Shown here piece after piece: positions 25,801-35,119 of a stretch of 64,000 nucleotides of DNA; position 1 is the first letter of the stretch, and each line of letters starts with the position of its first letter. The notes under the pieces were generated by a model, which had not been told where the DNA came from, ran no database searches, and saw only the letters and a list, made by a program, of their open reading frames with translations. The DNA is taken from NCBI GenBank assembly GCA_963377175.1, contig CAUJNA010001013.1, positions 271,379-335,378 on the forward strand, given 5' to 3'. Origin of the DNA: Effrenium voratum (lineage: Eukaryota; Sar; Dinophyceae; Suessiales; Symbiodiniaceae). The translations under genes and the position numbers were made by a program.

Positions 25801-25955
25801 ACTCCCTCAGTCGGCTCGAGCAGCCAGGCGGCAATTATTCAGTTCCTGGGCATCTTTTGTCGTTACCCAGGACCCGCTTGCCCACCAGAAATTCAATGTG
25901 GTGGGTTTCAGTTTCACCTGACAAGGCTCCCGCTTTGCACATGGCTTCATCCTAA
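22815..25955 (+). CDS. pol: Retrotransposon pol: MTase-like domain, reverse transcriptase, RNase H
   Basis: Copies element RNA into DNA. The frame is open from 22815; the first ATG is 22950, and residue numbers count from it. The N-terminus (22904-23360) resembles a C5-methyltransferase fold: LLYLFSG lies upstream of that ATG, then VVCCDLQHD, then FATPPWKTFC where PPC is expected. This suggests translation continues from gag through the UGA at 22812. The RT has VADVENAF (catalytic D578) and YVDD (654-657). RNase H has WDAS (D827), E873, ADN (D900) and HLPG (H941) with D951: the full acidic set plus His. No integrase or protease was seen, as expected for DIRS-type elements. A recombinase frame follows after about 370 bases. 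Confidence 0.88.
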   Translation, partial: LSRSRSPLPSSEDSATAASTAASASGAGARIKLLYLFSGPTQEGSLQAQMRRLGVHVVCCDLQHDSPTNLLDQDVWEQLFTHRIAKGEFAAMFATPPWKTFCDSDDGLKPLRGPCVPDLLGFPGLTPMEKASVREETALSLRVLEAAEWFALQGLPWGIGFPAKKEGRPSLFDFPEAVRLKCHCDTQLIRVSQCLYGCQFKWDTDFLANFQRIGSPGLCNHPPRWWKIPWSGEAAWGPHPPLKGCQVALPAEEWRPHMKEKLEPEGPLLFRSLVRFPAALNVSLADAFASACRQGLKAAGVLHQAAEEQNKRVLQDDLDFCKLPKTRRLGRAPTNPTAEPHVGGLRRTFESVEAVPGLVNLGVQIRNFLDSCLDKNPELEDRLLASLGKPKGAFLTPAAWLDDVRCGLVSILLRAVGESACPEKIKSLTGPVSNRHCQTDLRAGIFDLWARAAQDPGAKIVPWLTDGAPGGILLHPELDGLFPKVTEEEEFERLDPEGLWTDLDQFANYEGIESNEAARETIQGYADAGFLKVCDSLDECRKHLGAEPVVSKLGCITKVKTLQGGSRVTKHRIILDEKRSLVTASTSRRYKSVLPRATDVVWDALELQSDALPGEITTLLVADVENAFWLLPLAPSERRFFVAKLRGKYFVFLRTAQGSRSAPLTFAAVMALSARLVQSVLLRDRLSRRHPQEGRLEVYVDDPIAVLSGTPSKVRRLASLVLVTWMVLGFPLALHKACFGSCVVWVGVQISVSSDQVEVQVPQDKIEDLMNICADSGRSNVLTVKALRSLAGKVNNVATVLFTWRPFAAQLFAALRTAGQFGAPQHCIWTKQVHTALSWLLAFLARQQGTLRRVWLLEAFVARADRIQITWDASPFGFGATLAVNGKLVTYLHDTVQDFERNLLSIRVGNSDAQQTMEALAGLVALRAWQSQWKHARAALCLRADNMGSLALFSKLDSMSPALSLIAREFALDLSDAAFAPREAWHLPGVLNVTCDSLSRLEQPGGNYSVPGHLLSLPRTRLPTRNSMWWVSVSPDKAPALHMASS

Positions 25956-26324
25956 GGGTGGGGAGCCAAAAGCCTTGCCAATGCCCGGTTACAAGTTACC
26001 ATACACTGTGCTTTGTCCGCCAGTGAGTGGTCCATCCACCGCGCGGGCCCGCAACTTGACGCCAGGTCAAGTTTCAGAAAGGGCGGCAGAGCAAAGGGCC
26101 GCTTCCCTGCGGGCAAAGTCCGTGACGGAGGCAGCTGCAGAAGAAAAGGCCGCAGAGTGTCAGACGCGCAAACGCTTGCGCTCAGACCATCCTAAAGTGA
26201 CCGTGTCAACAGGGGCGTCGCGCGCCACGGCCCTGAGAGTGACTGCGTGCGCTGAGACAAGGCAAGGTGCCATTGATGAGCTTCAAACTGACATGTTTGC
26301 GCGCTGCGCCCTCGTGACTCTTGC
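25956..26324 (+). other. Spacer between pol and recombinase
   Basis: A frame overlapping the pol end (to 26328) encodes an Ala/Arg/Glu-rich, probably helical stretch (SERAAEQRAASLRAKSVTEA). It ends just where the recombinase frame begins. It may be the recombinase N-terminus displaced by one frameshift, or a short separate product. Confidence 0.4.
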
Positions 26325-27671
26325 TTGAGGACTTGGGAAGCATTCCATGGGTCTTGGTTTGAAGGTCGTGTCCCATGTTTTCCCTTGACTTGCGAGAAGC
26401 TGTTCGCAGTGTCTTCTTTGTTCAAGCGAGGAAGGTACAGCAGCTTTCCAAACTATTTGGGGCGCGCCCGGGAACAGCATGTTCTCTTCGGGCATGCCTG
26501 GACTCAGCAGCTAGACCGGGTTGCAAGGGCATGCAAGCGCTCGGTGCTGCGAGGCATCATGGAGAAGAGTCGGTCTGACCCTTTTGATGAAGTAAAGGCC
26601 TTGGAGGTTGCCATGGAGGGTGGCTACGACTGGACAAGCGTCGGCCGCCCAGTGCACCAGGGAGCAATGCTCCTCACAGGGCTTTTCTTCATGTTAAGGG
26701 AGATTGAGCTCTCAGCTGCATTATTTCATGAAGCACGAGTCACTGAAAGCGGAAAGAAGCTGGAGCTACACCTCCCTGCGTCCAAGACTGATGGTGGAGG
26801 CAGAGGTGTGTCACGTTTTGTCGAGTGCTATTGCGGCCTGGGGGTTTTGAGCCACTGCCCTGTTCATCTGATGGCCGAGTACTTGACAAGCATTCGCAAG
26901 CAATTCATTCATGATGGCGGGGTTGCAGCAGATGAGCTACCGCTGTTTCCAGATTCTTCTGGCAGACCGCTCACCAAGAGTGCAATCACGCAGGTGGTGA
27001 GGGGATGGGTCCGGAGCTACGGTGGTGAGCTGCGCCGTCCCTCCGGATCTTTTTCGGTCTCAGCGCATGCGTTTCGGATTTCCGGAGCTCGATTTTACGC
27101 AAAGCTAGGCTTGGACCCGGTCACCATTGGCATTCATGGTCGATGGAAGAGTGAAGCCATTCTGACTTATCTCGCAGATGCTCCGGTCTCGGCAATGACT
27201 TCTCGCATCAGATCATTGAGGGCCCAGGAGGATCAGAGTGAGGGCAGAGACAGGGTGAAAGCCTTGGAAGCAAGACTTGACTCCTTAGAGCAGAAACTGT
27301 CACCCGGGTCTGGGGCTGTTTGTGAGCAGCAGGAAATGCCTGGCGAAACAGTTTTTGTCATCAACAGAGGCACGGGAGTTTGGCATAAAGCCACGCTGTC
27401 CAATGCCGGACATGCAATCAAGACATGGTGCTGTTGGGCTTGCCTAGACAAACCCAATGCTTCAGTCAGCGTCTGCCCGCCTAAGGATTGGAAAACTTGC
27501 AAGCTTTGTTCAAGGTGTTTCCCTTCTGAGCTGCAGAGTGAATCTGCAGGCGAGTCATCAGAGTCGGACTCAACTAGCACAAGCACTGAGTCAGCACGTG
27601 GCAAGGAGAAGGGATGCGAATGCATCGCTTCCTCGGGTTGTGTGCTAATGGCTGAAAGTCCGGTCATGTGA
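26325..27671 (+). CDS. Retrotransposon tyrosine recombinase with Cys-rich tail
   Basis: Integrates the circular cDNA by site-specific strand exchange; 448 residues. An N-terminal helical core-binding region (about 15-85) leads to the catalytic domain. The catalytic set is complete: R125 in MLREIELS, a Lys in PASKTDGG, H248 and R251 in HAFRISGA, H271/W274 in HGRW, and the nucleophile Y282 in ILTYLADA. After the catalytic part there is a predicted coiled segment (VKALEARLDSLEQKL). Next comes a Cys-rich module (WCCWACLDK, then CKLCSRCF) that may bind zinc and is unusual after the Tyr. A serine/acidic tail follows. The last 24 codons lie inside repeat B1. The true start may be further upstream if the preceding spacer is part of it. 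Confidence 0.88.
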   Translation: MRTWEAFHGSWFEGRVPCFPLTCEKLFAVSSLFKRGRYSSFPNYLGRAREQHVLFGHAWTQQLDRVARACKRSVLRGIMEKSRSDPFDEVKALEVAMEGGYDWTSVGRPVHQGAMLLTGLFFMLREIELSAALFHEARVTESGKKLELHLPASKTDGGGRGVSRFVECYCGLGVLSHCPVHLMAEYLTSIRKQFIHDGGVAADELPLFPDSSGRPLTKSAITQVVRGWVRSYGGELRRPSGSFSVSAHAFRISGARFYAKLGLDPVTIGIHGRWKSEAILTYLADAPVSAMTSRIRSLRAQEDQSEGRDRVKALEARLDSLEQKLSPGSGAVCEQQEMPGETVFVINRGTGVWHKATLSNAGHAIKTWCCWACLDKPNASVSVCPPKDWKTCKLCSRCFPSELQSESAGESSESDSTSTSTESARGKEKGCECIASSGCVLMAESPVM

Positions 27672-27764
27672 GTGCTGTGCAACCGTTCGATTGACTCAGC
27701 AGCAGTTCAAAGAGAAACAGCGCCCTCAAGGCGGGCGGGCGGGATTGCCTCGGCTTGATTGTTG
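27599..27764 (+). repeat. Retrotransposon repeat B1
   Basis: 166 bp, equal to B2 at 27910-28075. It contains the end of the recombinase reading frame and ends with TGTTG, shared with the start of A2. Confidence 0.9.
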
Positions 27765-27877
27765 TCTCGGAACAACTTGTTGTGGAGGTAACAATGACAT
27801 GCCGCCGGGGGGCGGGATGGGATGAGCAACCGTGGCCGTTTTGGATGGAGCGGCCCGGTTGCCAAATCATTCTGAAA
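27760..27877 (+). repeat. Retrotransposon repeat A2
   Basis: 118 bp, equal to A1. It is followed by a 32-bp spacer (27878-27909) found nowhere else in the element, then B2. Confidence 0.9.
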
Positions 27878-27912
27878 CCCATCCCCATTTCATTCCCGCC
27901 CAGAATGATTGG
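27862..27912. repeat. Hairpin across the A2/B2 junction
   Basis: CCAAATCATTCTG (27862-27874) pairs with CAGAATGATTGG (27901-27912), with one unpaired A and a loop of 26 bases. One arm lies in A2 and the other straddles the spacer and the start of B2, so the hairpin exists only where A2 meets B2. Confidence 0.85.
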
Positions 27913-28075
27913 CAAGGAGAAGGGATGCGAATGCATCGCTTCCTCGGGTTGTGTGCTAATGGCTGAAAGTCCGGTCATGTGAGTGCTGTGCAACCGTTCG
28001 ATTGACTCAGCAGCAGTTCAAAGAGAAACAGCGCCCTCAAGGCGGGCGGGCGGGATTGCCTCGGCTTGATTGTTG
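27910..28075 (+). repeat. Retrotransposon repeat B2 (3' end)
   Basis: 166 bp, identical by eye to B1. It ends with the TGTTG core, where the flanking 51-bp repeat begins. Confidence 0.9.
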
Positions 28076-28126
28076 CGTCTCCGAGAATTTATTTCGCATT
28101 GGTTACCCCATAATGTAGACTTTGTT
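28076..28126. repeat. 51-bp direct repeat flanking the retrotransposon, right copy
   Basis: Matches 21089-21139 with one mismatch. It lies immediately outside B2. Confidence 0.9.
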
Positions 28127-31100
28127 TGTTGAGCAAAATTGGGAATGAATTGACTTGAAATTGATCCTGAGGTTAAAGGCTAGATTAGGAGACTCCGGAT
28201 TACTATCAACTAGTTACAGTAATTCCTGTCATTTTTCGTAGAATGCGTTGGGTTCAACAAGCGAAGCTTGCAGGGAATGAACAAGCAGTTTCTTGATCAG
28301 TCCGTCTTGCTCAGAATGATGCATGCAGGAGGCAGTGCAACACAATTTGTCATGATTATGATTCGGACAGGTTGCAAATAAATCCTGGGTCCCCACAACT
28401 CCATAGAACCCTGATCACTTTTTGTACATGTTGAGAGAAAAACTCCTGTAGGGGTTCCAGTCTCTTTCTTCACAGGTCAGAGGAGTCACGTAAATCACGA
28501 ACGTGACTGGAGGTCCTGGGTTGGCTTCTTTTTGTTATCTTTCTTTTCTAAAGTTATCCTTTGTTCTCCACCACCCGCGAAGCGTGCGCTTGCTTGAATC
28601 TTTGACAAGATCGAGGGCGTCGGTGTGCCGTTGGTGTCCGGGTATCCTGACGATGCCCGGGTGTCCCGGTGTCCCGGCGGTTTTGGTACTTTGGTATTTT
28701 GGTGTGTTTGTTGTGTTTTGGAAGTGTCCTGGTGGTGCCGCCCGGTGTTCCAATGGTGGGTTCGATTGGAGATGTCAAAGTGGGCTGAACAGCTAGCCCG
28801 TCTGCCCATGTAGAAAAAGCGTTCATAAACAAGTAGCCCCATTCAGCAGAGTGGCAGACAACCGCCATTTGACAGAGTTGCAGGCAGACACTCCCAGCTG
28901 AGTTCTGCAAGAAGAACAAGGCCTTGACATTTCAAGCCACAGCCATGGATATTCATTGGTGAGATGCACGCAACGTTGTTTTGTGAGGTTACAGGTGCAT
29001 ACAATGATGCTGCGCTGACCAAAGATGTCAGCAGATGTTGCCGTTGTATGCAGCTATGTCCATAGGGTTCGATTTGCAGCTGTTGTGCGACACTTCTCAC
29101 TTTCACGTGAGTGAGGCGGTCAACAGACTGATGGCACTTGTGAAACACAGTGCCATTGACAGCCGCATGATTGGCTCTTAAGCGAAAGGCGGCAATGCAG
29201 GCCTCTCAAAAGGGAGGACTGTTCAAGTGAAAAAAGCTCGACGCGGTGGTCTAGTCCAGTGAAAAAACTGACAGCTTCTCTTAAATTGATGGGTCGTCAC
29301 TTTAGAAAATGGGTGTACAGTCTGTGCAACACGCTGACACAGGCGTCGATTGCACTTGCCTGCTTGTCGTGAGGTCTCAAATGAGCTTAAATTCACGTAC
29401 GATGCCATCAAGGACGGCTCTACGTGCGCCAATGTGCGAGTGCTTTCGCCCTGACGGCGTTCATTTGGAGGTATGACCCGTGCACGCCTCGCGATACTTG
29501 CCATCCTCAGCACTCGGCTTCAGCCAGAAAATCATGCAAGGCCGGGGCTTGTTTCCCGAATGGTGCTTGCCCTTTTTCCAGGTTGTTATTTGCCTGTGCA
29601 TTGATTTGCCTGAATTGAACGAACTTGTGCTTGTGAGCTGGGCCGGAGGTTTGAACCCTCGGCCGTGTCATTTGAGGTTGCGTTGGAGACTCGAGCTCAG
29701 CTGCGCAGCTCACAGGCAAACTTGTTTTTTGCTTGATGGCCCGGGCTGTGCATTGAATGGGTAGGCCTACGGCTGGCTACCTCCGATTGATGAGCCATCC
29801 TTCGGCTACGGGCGCAGCGCCATTTTCTTAGACAGCTCAATGGCCGTGCACTTAATTCTCTCGCATTTGCCGTTGAAGCATCGCCTCATGCAGAATGACC
29901 TGAATATACACCACAGAAACGTTGTCCTGGGTGTTGCGGACAGCATTCCTGAGCAAAAATGCACGTTCTTCGAATGTGTGATTTGTGAACATCTTTGTGC
30001 ATCATTTTTATGCCTTAGGACAAGTCCCACCTGCAGACTGGAGGTCCTTGGACGGCACGCTAAGCACCTTGAGACGCAGTGATTGAAGCCTTGAGACAGT
30101 TTGCATCGCATCAGCGTAGCATTGCGCAATATTGTGTCATATTTCCTGAGGTGTGCCTTTCTATCGACAGAATGAAAAGGTGAGCTGCTGGCAGAAGACC
30201 TGTGAGCAGAAAGATGCGACTGCTACTCATGCCTACTAGTTGCTCAAGCGTGCAGAGTTCATTACCTTCTTGTAAGTGGTCATGGCCACTAAGGCCCCGA
30301 CACAGACACACACACACACACACTGCGAGGACTCGCTTAAGAGGCAAGCAGGTAGCGTGCCCTGCTGATCCCAGCGCTATCTTCTCACTGCCTCACGGCA
30401 TGTAGGCTGAACCAATTTCCTCTTTGTAAGGTGTTTCTATTCCCACCCATCCCATCCTTTAACAGATGATGCCACGTTAGATCTCAGAACTGAATTGATG
30501 CCAATGTTGTGATATGCAGTAATTCGCTTCTCCTAAATTTGCCTGCTTAAAAGTTGCAGTCATTCACTTTTCCATTCCAAGTCTGCAACGAGTCCAGAGG
30601 AGGACTCACTCACGCAAAGTCCCGATCTTAGCTTGAACGTTCCGCTTGAGCTCAAGCAATGAACTGGATCGATATGGCTTGCTGGTAGGGTAGCAGTGCT
30701 GGAGGGCCTACTCAGATGCATTGGTTTCAAAGCAGCTACTCGTAGTTTGCGAGGACACAGATCTCAGTTTAGCTGAATGGGTTGCTTGCCGTGCGGCGCT
30801 TGCGCCATCAATACTGGTCCGCAGCAGTATGACTCAACATGAGTTGCATGCACTGCATATACAATTTGGCCTTCCAACGCTATGCCAGACAACGTTTATC
30901 ACTTGTGAGTGCGGATCGTTTTAGGGTAAGCAACACACGCACAAACACACAGACACAGAGACACACGCCCACACACACACACATTTGTGGGGCCCAGCTG
31001 GTTCATTTGGCACCATCTCAGCAAGCCCTGCAGCTTCGAATCAAGCAATGCCGATCTCTGCAGCTTCCTTAGCATTTAGCGTGCTGCTCTTGCTTATCCT

Positions 31101-32115
31101 TTCATGTTGTGAGCATGAACATAGACCCCACGGCCCCCCATCATGTCTCCAGCTTCACCTGAAGTCGCGTCTCCGATGATGCTGACTCACGTGTGCAGGC
31201 TTTACCACTTAGCATTGCGTGCCCCGCCCGAACTCCAACTTGAACTCGAACTCCAACCCCCCCCCCCAACAAAGAAAGTAGCGCGCCCGAACTCGACTCG
31301 AACTCTACCCCCAAAAAAAAAAAAAACATGTAGCGCCGCGGGCCGCCCGCCCAAGTTAATTTACGCGGAGGAAGGAAACCGGAAGCCGTGAAAACCAAGT
31401 GCTTCCTCGAAACAGGTATTTGGACTGCCTCAAACTTGAAAGGTCACCTCAGGGGAAGGGAGTGCAGGGTTGTGAACAAGAGCTTGCCGAGTAGCCCCAA
31501 AAAGGTTCCAGGTGACACAGAAGCGATCGCGGCGATGCTGGCCTGTGCGCGCTGCGACCTATGTGTAATGCTGGTTGCTGGCGCAACGCGCGCGCATGCA
31601 CTGCGCCAGGGTTGCTACAGGGTCAGTACGGTGCCTGATGAATGCGCGAACCCAGCAAGCCACCGAGGCCGAAAGATTGAAGACTGAAGCTGGTTGTCCT
31701 GCCGCGTGGCCTGTGTACATCAACACCGACAAAACCGACAAGACGCTTGGACAAACAATTTTTGGGCACTCTTGTTTGGTGTCTGCTTTAGGCCTTGGTA
31801 TTTAGCTGTGTAACTAAAAGCCTGAATCATCTCAACCGTCACAGTCCTTAAACCTTGACATTCTTGTTTTGACCTCGGCCTTGCATTTTTCACCTTGCGT
31901 GGCGTTTGCTTAAGCACTTTGTCAATCTGCCAAACGCCAATCTGTCCACTTGACTTGAGACTTTAGCTTTGTGGACGGAGTCATTGCTGCCGCTACTACA
32001 CGTCAAGTTGTACGGCGGGCCTTTGCCAATCTCTGATGTTTCATGTGTCTTGACGGTTCATCACTGTTGTTCATGGGTCCGGGGCAACCAAGCCAACCAG
32101 AATTTGAGAAAGGGA
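28127..32115. other. No assignable gene; isolated exon-like frames
   Basis: Holds CA runs (30300-30322, about 30930-30983), a C run near 31257 and an A run at 31313-31326. A frame at about 29765-29930 (PIDEPSFGYGRSAIFLDSS) and one near 31970-32035 (VDGVIAAATTRQVVRRAFAN) read like exons. The latter may belong to the reductase gene downstream. No family is recognised. Confidence 0.4.
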
Positions 32116-32130
32116 TGTAAGGTGAATGTA

Positions 32131-32263
32131 CAAAATCAATCAAAGCCGACATCTGAGCCTTGCATTCCTTCATCAGCGCAGCCTAGGAGCAAAAGCACGT
32201 CTCAAGATGTTAATCCATGGGAACGCCTGAACCGAAAGCTGGACGAGCGCTTGGCCCAGGCAG
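32131..32263 (+). CDS. Possible upstream exon of the reductase gene
   Basis: Reads a Ser/Gln/Pro-rich linker and then NPWERLNRKLDERLAQA. It ends at a canonical donor, GGCAG|GTACTT, in phase 1. It lies 500 bases before the flavodoxin exons on the same strand, so it may be the N-terminal region or a linker. No family match is claimed. Confidence 0.35.
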
Positions 32264-32762
32264 GTACTTGTACTGGGATGCTTGGTGGTCGTTTTCTCTC
32301 ATGCGCCACTGGCAGGACAGCAAATCTTGGCAGAATTTGAGGAATGAGCCGCAAAGCTAGGCAAACTTTGCAGGCGAGAGAACGCAGTGAATGCAAATGA
32401 GTCATGTCATGTTTCCCGCTGATCAATGCAGTCATGTTTTCTCGGGCCGGTTTCCTTGTGCATGTAAAATTTGAAGGCTTTCGGAGCTGTGAAAAAGAGG
32501 TTCGCACGCAGCTTTTGACAGAGAGGAGGACACACCGACTGTCACAAGATTTCGTGCAGCTACTTTGCCTCATCCACAAGCTTTGACGCGTTGAGCGGGC
32601 AACCGCACCAAGCAATAGGCTGCATGAGCAATGGAAGGTGCGGCATTGGCAACAAAGTGTCACGCTCCTCGGCAATATAGTATAACTGGGTTAACGGCAC
32701 ACCTATGGTCATGCCATTACGTTGCCAAGTGCAACTCTATGGCATTTTTGGCATGTGCCAGC

Positions 32763-32874
32763 AGTACCAAGGTGTACTTTGGGACGCAAACAGGGAAGGC
32801 AGAGGGCTTTGCCCATGATCTGTGCCGTGAAGCCAATTCGCAGGGATTCCCTTGCGAAGCGCTTTGGCTGCTTT
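32763..32874 (+). CDS. Flavodoxin exon 1 of diflavin reductase
   Basis: Encodes STKVYFGTQTGKAEGFAHDL, the first beta strand and FMN phosphate loop of the flavodoxin-like domain in cytochrome P450 reductase/CysJ proteins (family pattern T-Q-T-G-x-A-E). This domain carries FMN and passes electrons to the partner. It begins after a CCAG acceptor. The 3' edge is uncertain, near GFPCEAL. It opens a + strand gene reaching 46689. Confidence 0.72.
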
Positions 32875-32928
32875 ACGCAGCAACCATGTCAGCCACGGTT
32901 CTCCATTTTTTTGCTCCGACTTCCTGAG

Positions 32929-33004
32929 GTGTTTGATCTTGCCAATTTCTCGCCTGGGAAGTTCATTACTTGCAATGTGGCCATCTTGATCTTGGCAAAC
33001 ACAG
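32929..33004 (+). CDS. Flavodoxin exon 2 of diflavin reductase
   Basis: Reads VFDLANFSPGKFITCNVAIL and ILANTG, matching the flavodoxin segment that leads to the second FMN loop. It starts after CTGAG and ends ACACAG|GCCTGG, a GC donor. The following intron is only 56 bases. Confidence 0.78.
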
Positions 33005-33060
33005 GCCTGGTCTGTCTTTGTCGTTTGCCAAAGACGCGCAGTCAGTTTGAATCAGCACAG

Positions 33061-33123
33061 GCGATGGCGAACCTACGGACAATGCCACCGGCTTTTACAA
33101 CTGGCTTAGGTCCTGCCGAAAAG
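33061..33123 (+). CDS. Flavodoxin exon 3 of diflavin reductase
   Basis: Joins exon 2 to give ANTGDGEPTDNATGFYNWL, the FMN-binding loop (family form ATYGEGDPTDNA) and its following helix. The 5' border is exact (CACAG|GCGATGG). The 3' border is near CRKE and not firm. Confidence 0.82.
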
Positions 33124-33193
33124 AAGTGACCTGATTATTCTGGATTGCCGTTTTGTCCTTTCAACATTTCGGAATGCGAGCCTCAGATTGCAG

Positions 33194-33341
33194 TTCCTGC
33201 ACACCAAGGACCATGCGTTTGCACAACTTTTCTACACAGTGTTTGGACTTGGAGATCGTCAATATGTGCATTTTAATCGCGTAGGGCGATTTGTTGATGA
33301 GCGCTTGGAGCTTTTGGGCGCACAGCGCATATACCAGCAAG
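33194..33341 (+). CDS. Flavodoxin exon 4 of diflavin reductase
   Basis: Reads FYTVFGLGDRQYVHFNRVG and then VDERLELLGAQRIYQQG. VFGLG-x-x-x-Y-x-x-F-N is the hallmark of the third flavin loop in diflavin reductases. It ends CAGCAAG|GCACTG (GC donor, phase 1). Confidence 0.87.
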
Positions 33342-33415
33342 GCACTGGAAGCTGGGCTGACAAGTATGCTTGAATCTGCAAAGGAGTTGTTTTGCTGACG
33401 GTTGTCATGACCAAG

Positions 33416-33486
33416 GAGATGATGGTGGAACAATCCAGCAGGATTTCACAGAGTGGATTCATGGGGGCCTTTGGCCTGCCTTGGAC
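33416..33486 (+). CDS. Flavodoxin exon 5 of diflavin reductase
   Basis: Spliced to exon 4 it gives QQGDDGGTIQQDFTEWIHGG and LWPAL. This is the end of the flavodoxin domain (family pattern G-D-D-x-x-x-x-x-x-D-F-x-x-W). The intron before it is 74 bases with GC-AG borders. Confidence 0.8.
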
Positions 33487-34665
33487 CCGATCCTTGCTCG
33501 CACTGCCTTTGCCTCAGCGTCACGCAAGGCGAAAATGACAAGGGACAAACACTGCAAACATTCAACCTGGCCGATCCTTTATGCTTTCCTTTAAATCGGA
33601 CTGTCCCAGATGGAGCAATAGGTCGAACTCCGCCTTCAATTAGCTGCCTCACGTCGCCAAGGGTGACGATTCACCGGAGCTTCCCCTGTGAGCTGCCAAG
33701 ATGTTTCTTCATGCTTCATGTACTTTGCAGAAGAGAGCGTTGTTTGCTGCGCACAAGGCCGGTGTTAGAAGCTCAGGCTTCCTTTGATTCTTGGCTGATC
33801 GACCGTACCATTCGCTGTGGGTTAGGGCTCAAAGAAGGCCATCCAAGTTACACATTCTGGAGTTGAGACACGAATGCCAATGCCAAACTTTTCGCAGTTT
33901 CACAAGGGTTGGTGAGCCACGGGCACACTTGCCGTCTCAAGCGTGCATTTGTAGGTGGCTGTTTTCATGTTCATAAGCTGGCTTGGATAGAAGAACAGGG
34001 CACAGCAGCACCATGAAATTGCGGTAGTTGGCAATTCTTCTGCGAGGCAGTACTTTGGAAAGCAGCTCAAAGTCATCAGATTTATGGCCTATCAACACTT
34101 TGTCAACTGCAAATCTAATCCATCGGTTTATGCAACTAAAAGTGCAGGTGTTGAGCAGTCCCAGATTTTGACTTTGAAGGAAGGTGGAGGTACTCTAGAG
34201 ATATGCTATGCCTTCTCAAAAGTGCAACACACTCTGGCAAACAATGCTACAGCAATTGCAAAGGCAGCCGGAAATTGTGCAACCCATCCAGCAGCAGGGT
34301 CTGGTAAAGATGATCAAGCAGGTATGCTGAATCAGCTTGTTTGCTACCAGTACTGTATGATTCTACTTGATAATATGGACAAGCATGAAAGAGACAGCGA
34401 GAGAGAGATAGAGAGCCACAACCTATTTCTCTCTCGAACTCGGGGAAATGGCACAGCACAGGGAGGCATGTTCGATATACCTCAAATATTCCCCCGAAAC
34501 ATACCACCGAAACATGCCTTTGGAACATACCCCGATCGACACCTGTAGACTCCTCGACTGTGGCCGAAACATGCCTTCGAAACATAACCCAAGACCGACA
34601 TGCATGGATTGATGCATATTCTTAGAAACAGTTTGCCATTGCTAAGCACAAACAGATTGCATCAG

Positions 34666-34802
34666 AAAACTGGAGTCTTTTGAACAATTATATGGATTCC
34701 GTCAGGTTGCCTCTACCGAGGCTCTGCCCAGCCCAGGAAAAGCGGAATGCGCCCTACTCTCCGAAAGATGTGCTCTCTCGCGCCTATTTTGATTCTTATG
34801 AG
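34666..34802 (+). CDS. Probable linker/FAD-domain exon of diflavin reductase
   Basis: Reads EKRNAPYSPKDVLSRAYFD, which fits the stretch just before the FAD domain (family form PYSPKDPFLA). It ends at TATGAG|GTGAGG, a canonical donor in phase 0. The start is after CATCAG. Confidence 0.5.
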
Positions 34803-34949
34803 GTGAGGGTCTTGAGACTTGCCAGCGCTGGTTTACTCGCGGCTCTACTTTCTGCGTGACCTGGACATGTAGAAGCTACTTTGGGCTCACATAAATAATC
34901 ATCGTTGCATTCATAGACGCTGTGTGTGTGGCATGCAAGCTGAGAACTC

Positions 34950-35016
34950 AGGAGAGTAGGGGAGTTGCGGCAAGTACAATCTGTAGCTGATGGAGAATCC
35001 ACAGTTCATGTGGAGC
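34950..35016 (+). CDS. Probable FAD-domain exon of diflavin reductase
   Basis: Reads GESTVHVELDAG, matching the first beta strand of the FAD-binding domain (family form R-x-x-x-H-x-E-L-D). It ends near GATGCAG|GTGCAG. The 5' edge is not determined. Confidence 0.45.
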
Positions 35017-35119
35017 TTGATGCAGGTGCAGAGACTTGAGTCGCAGTAAGCCGCGTCTGCTCTCATCTTCCACACAGAACAGACACATGGGGTTCAGCTT
35101 CATGCACTGTTCTGAGGAC

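Larger units (their letters stand above)
21136..28075 (+). mobile_element. DIRS/PAT-type tyrosine-recombinase retrotransposon (6.94 kb)
   Basis: A full-length element in the order A1 - gag - pol - recombinase - B1 - A2 - B2. A1 (21136-21253) equals A2 (27760-27877), 118 bp. B1 (27599-27764) equals B2 (27910-28075), 166 bp. The five bases TGTTG occur at the 5' end, at the B1/A2 join and at the 3' end, as expected of a crossover core. This split direct repeat layout is established for PAT-like, Ngaro and related elements, which lack LTRs and integrase and use a tyrosine recombinase. Pol and recombinase are open and keep their active-site residues. The repeats are nearly identical, so the insertion looks young. 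Gag is damaged, so this copy may depend on others. Confidence 0.88.

Noticed and set aside
27764..28075. B1-A2-B2 block as a solo LTR or LTR pair
   Set aside because: The repeats are split and interleaved, lack TG...CA ends, and pol has no integrase.
29641..29664. GGCC-GGAGG-TTTGAAC-CCTCGGCC hairpin resembling a tRNA T arm
   Set aside because: No matching acceptor, D or anticodon arms at the right distance; kept only as a chance hairpin.
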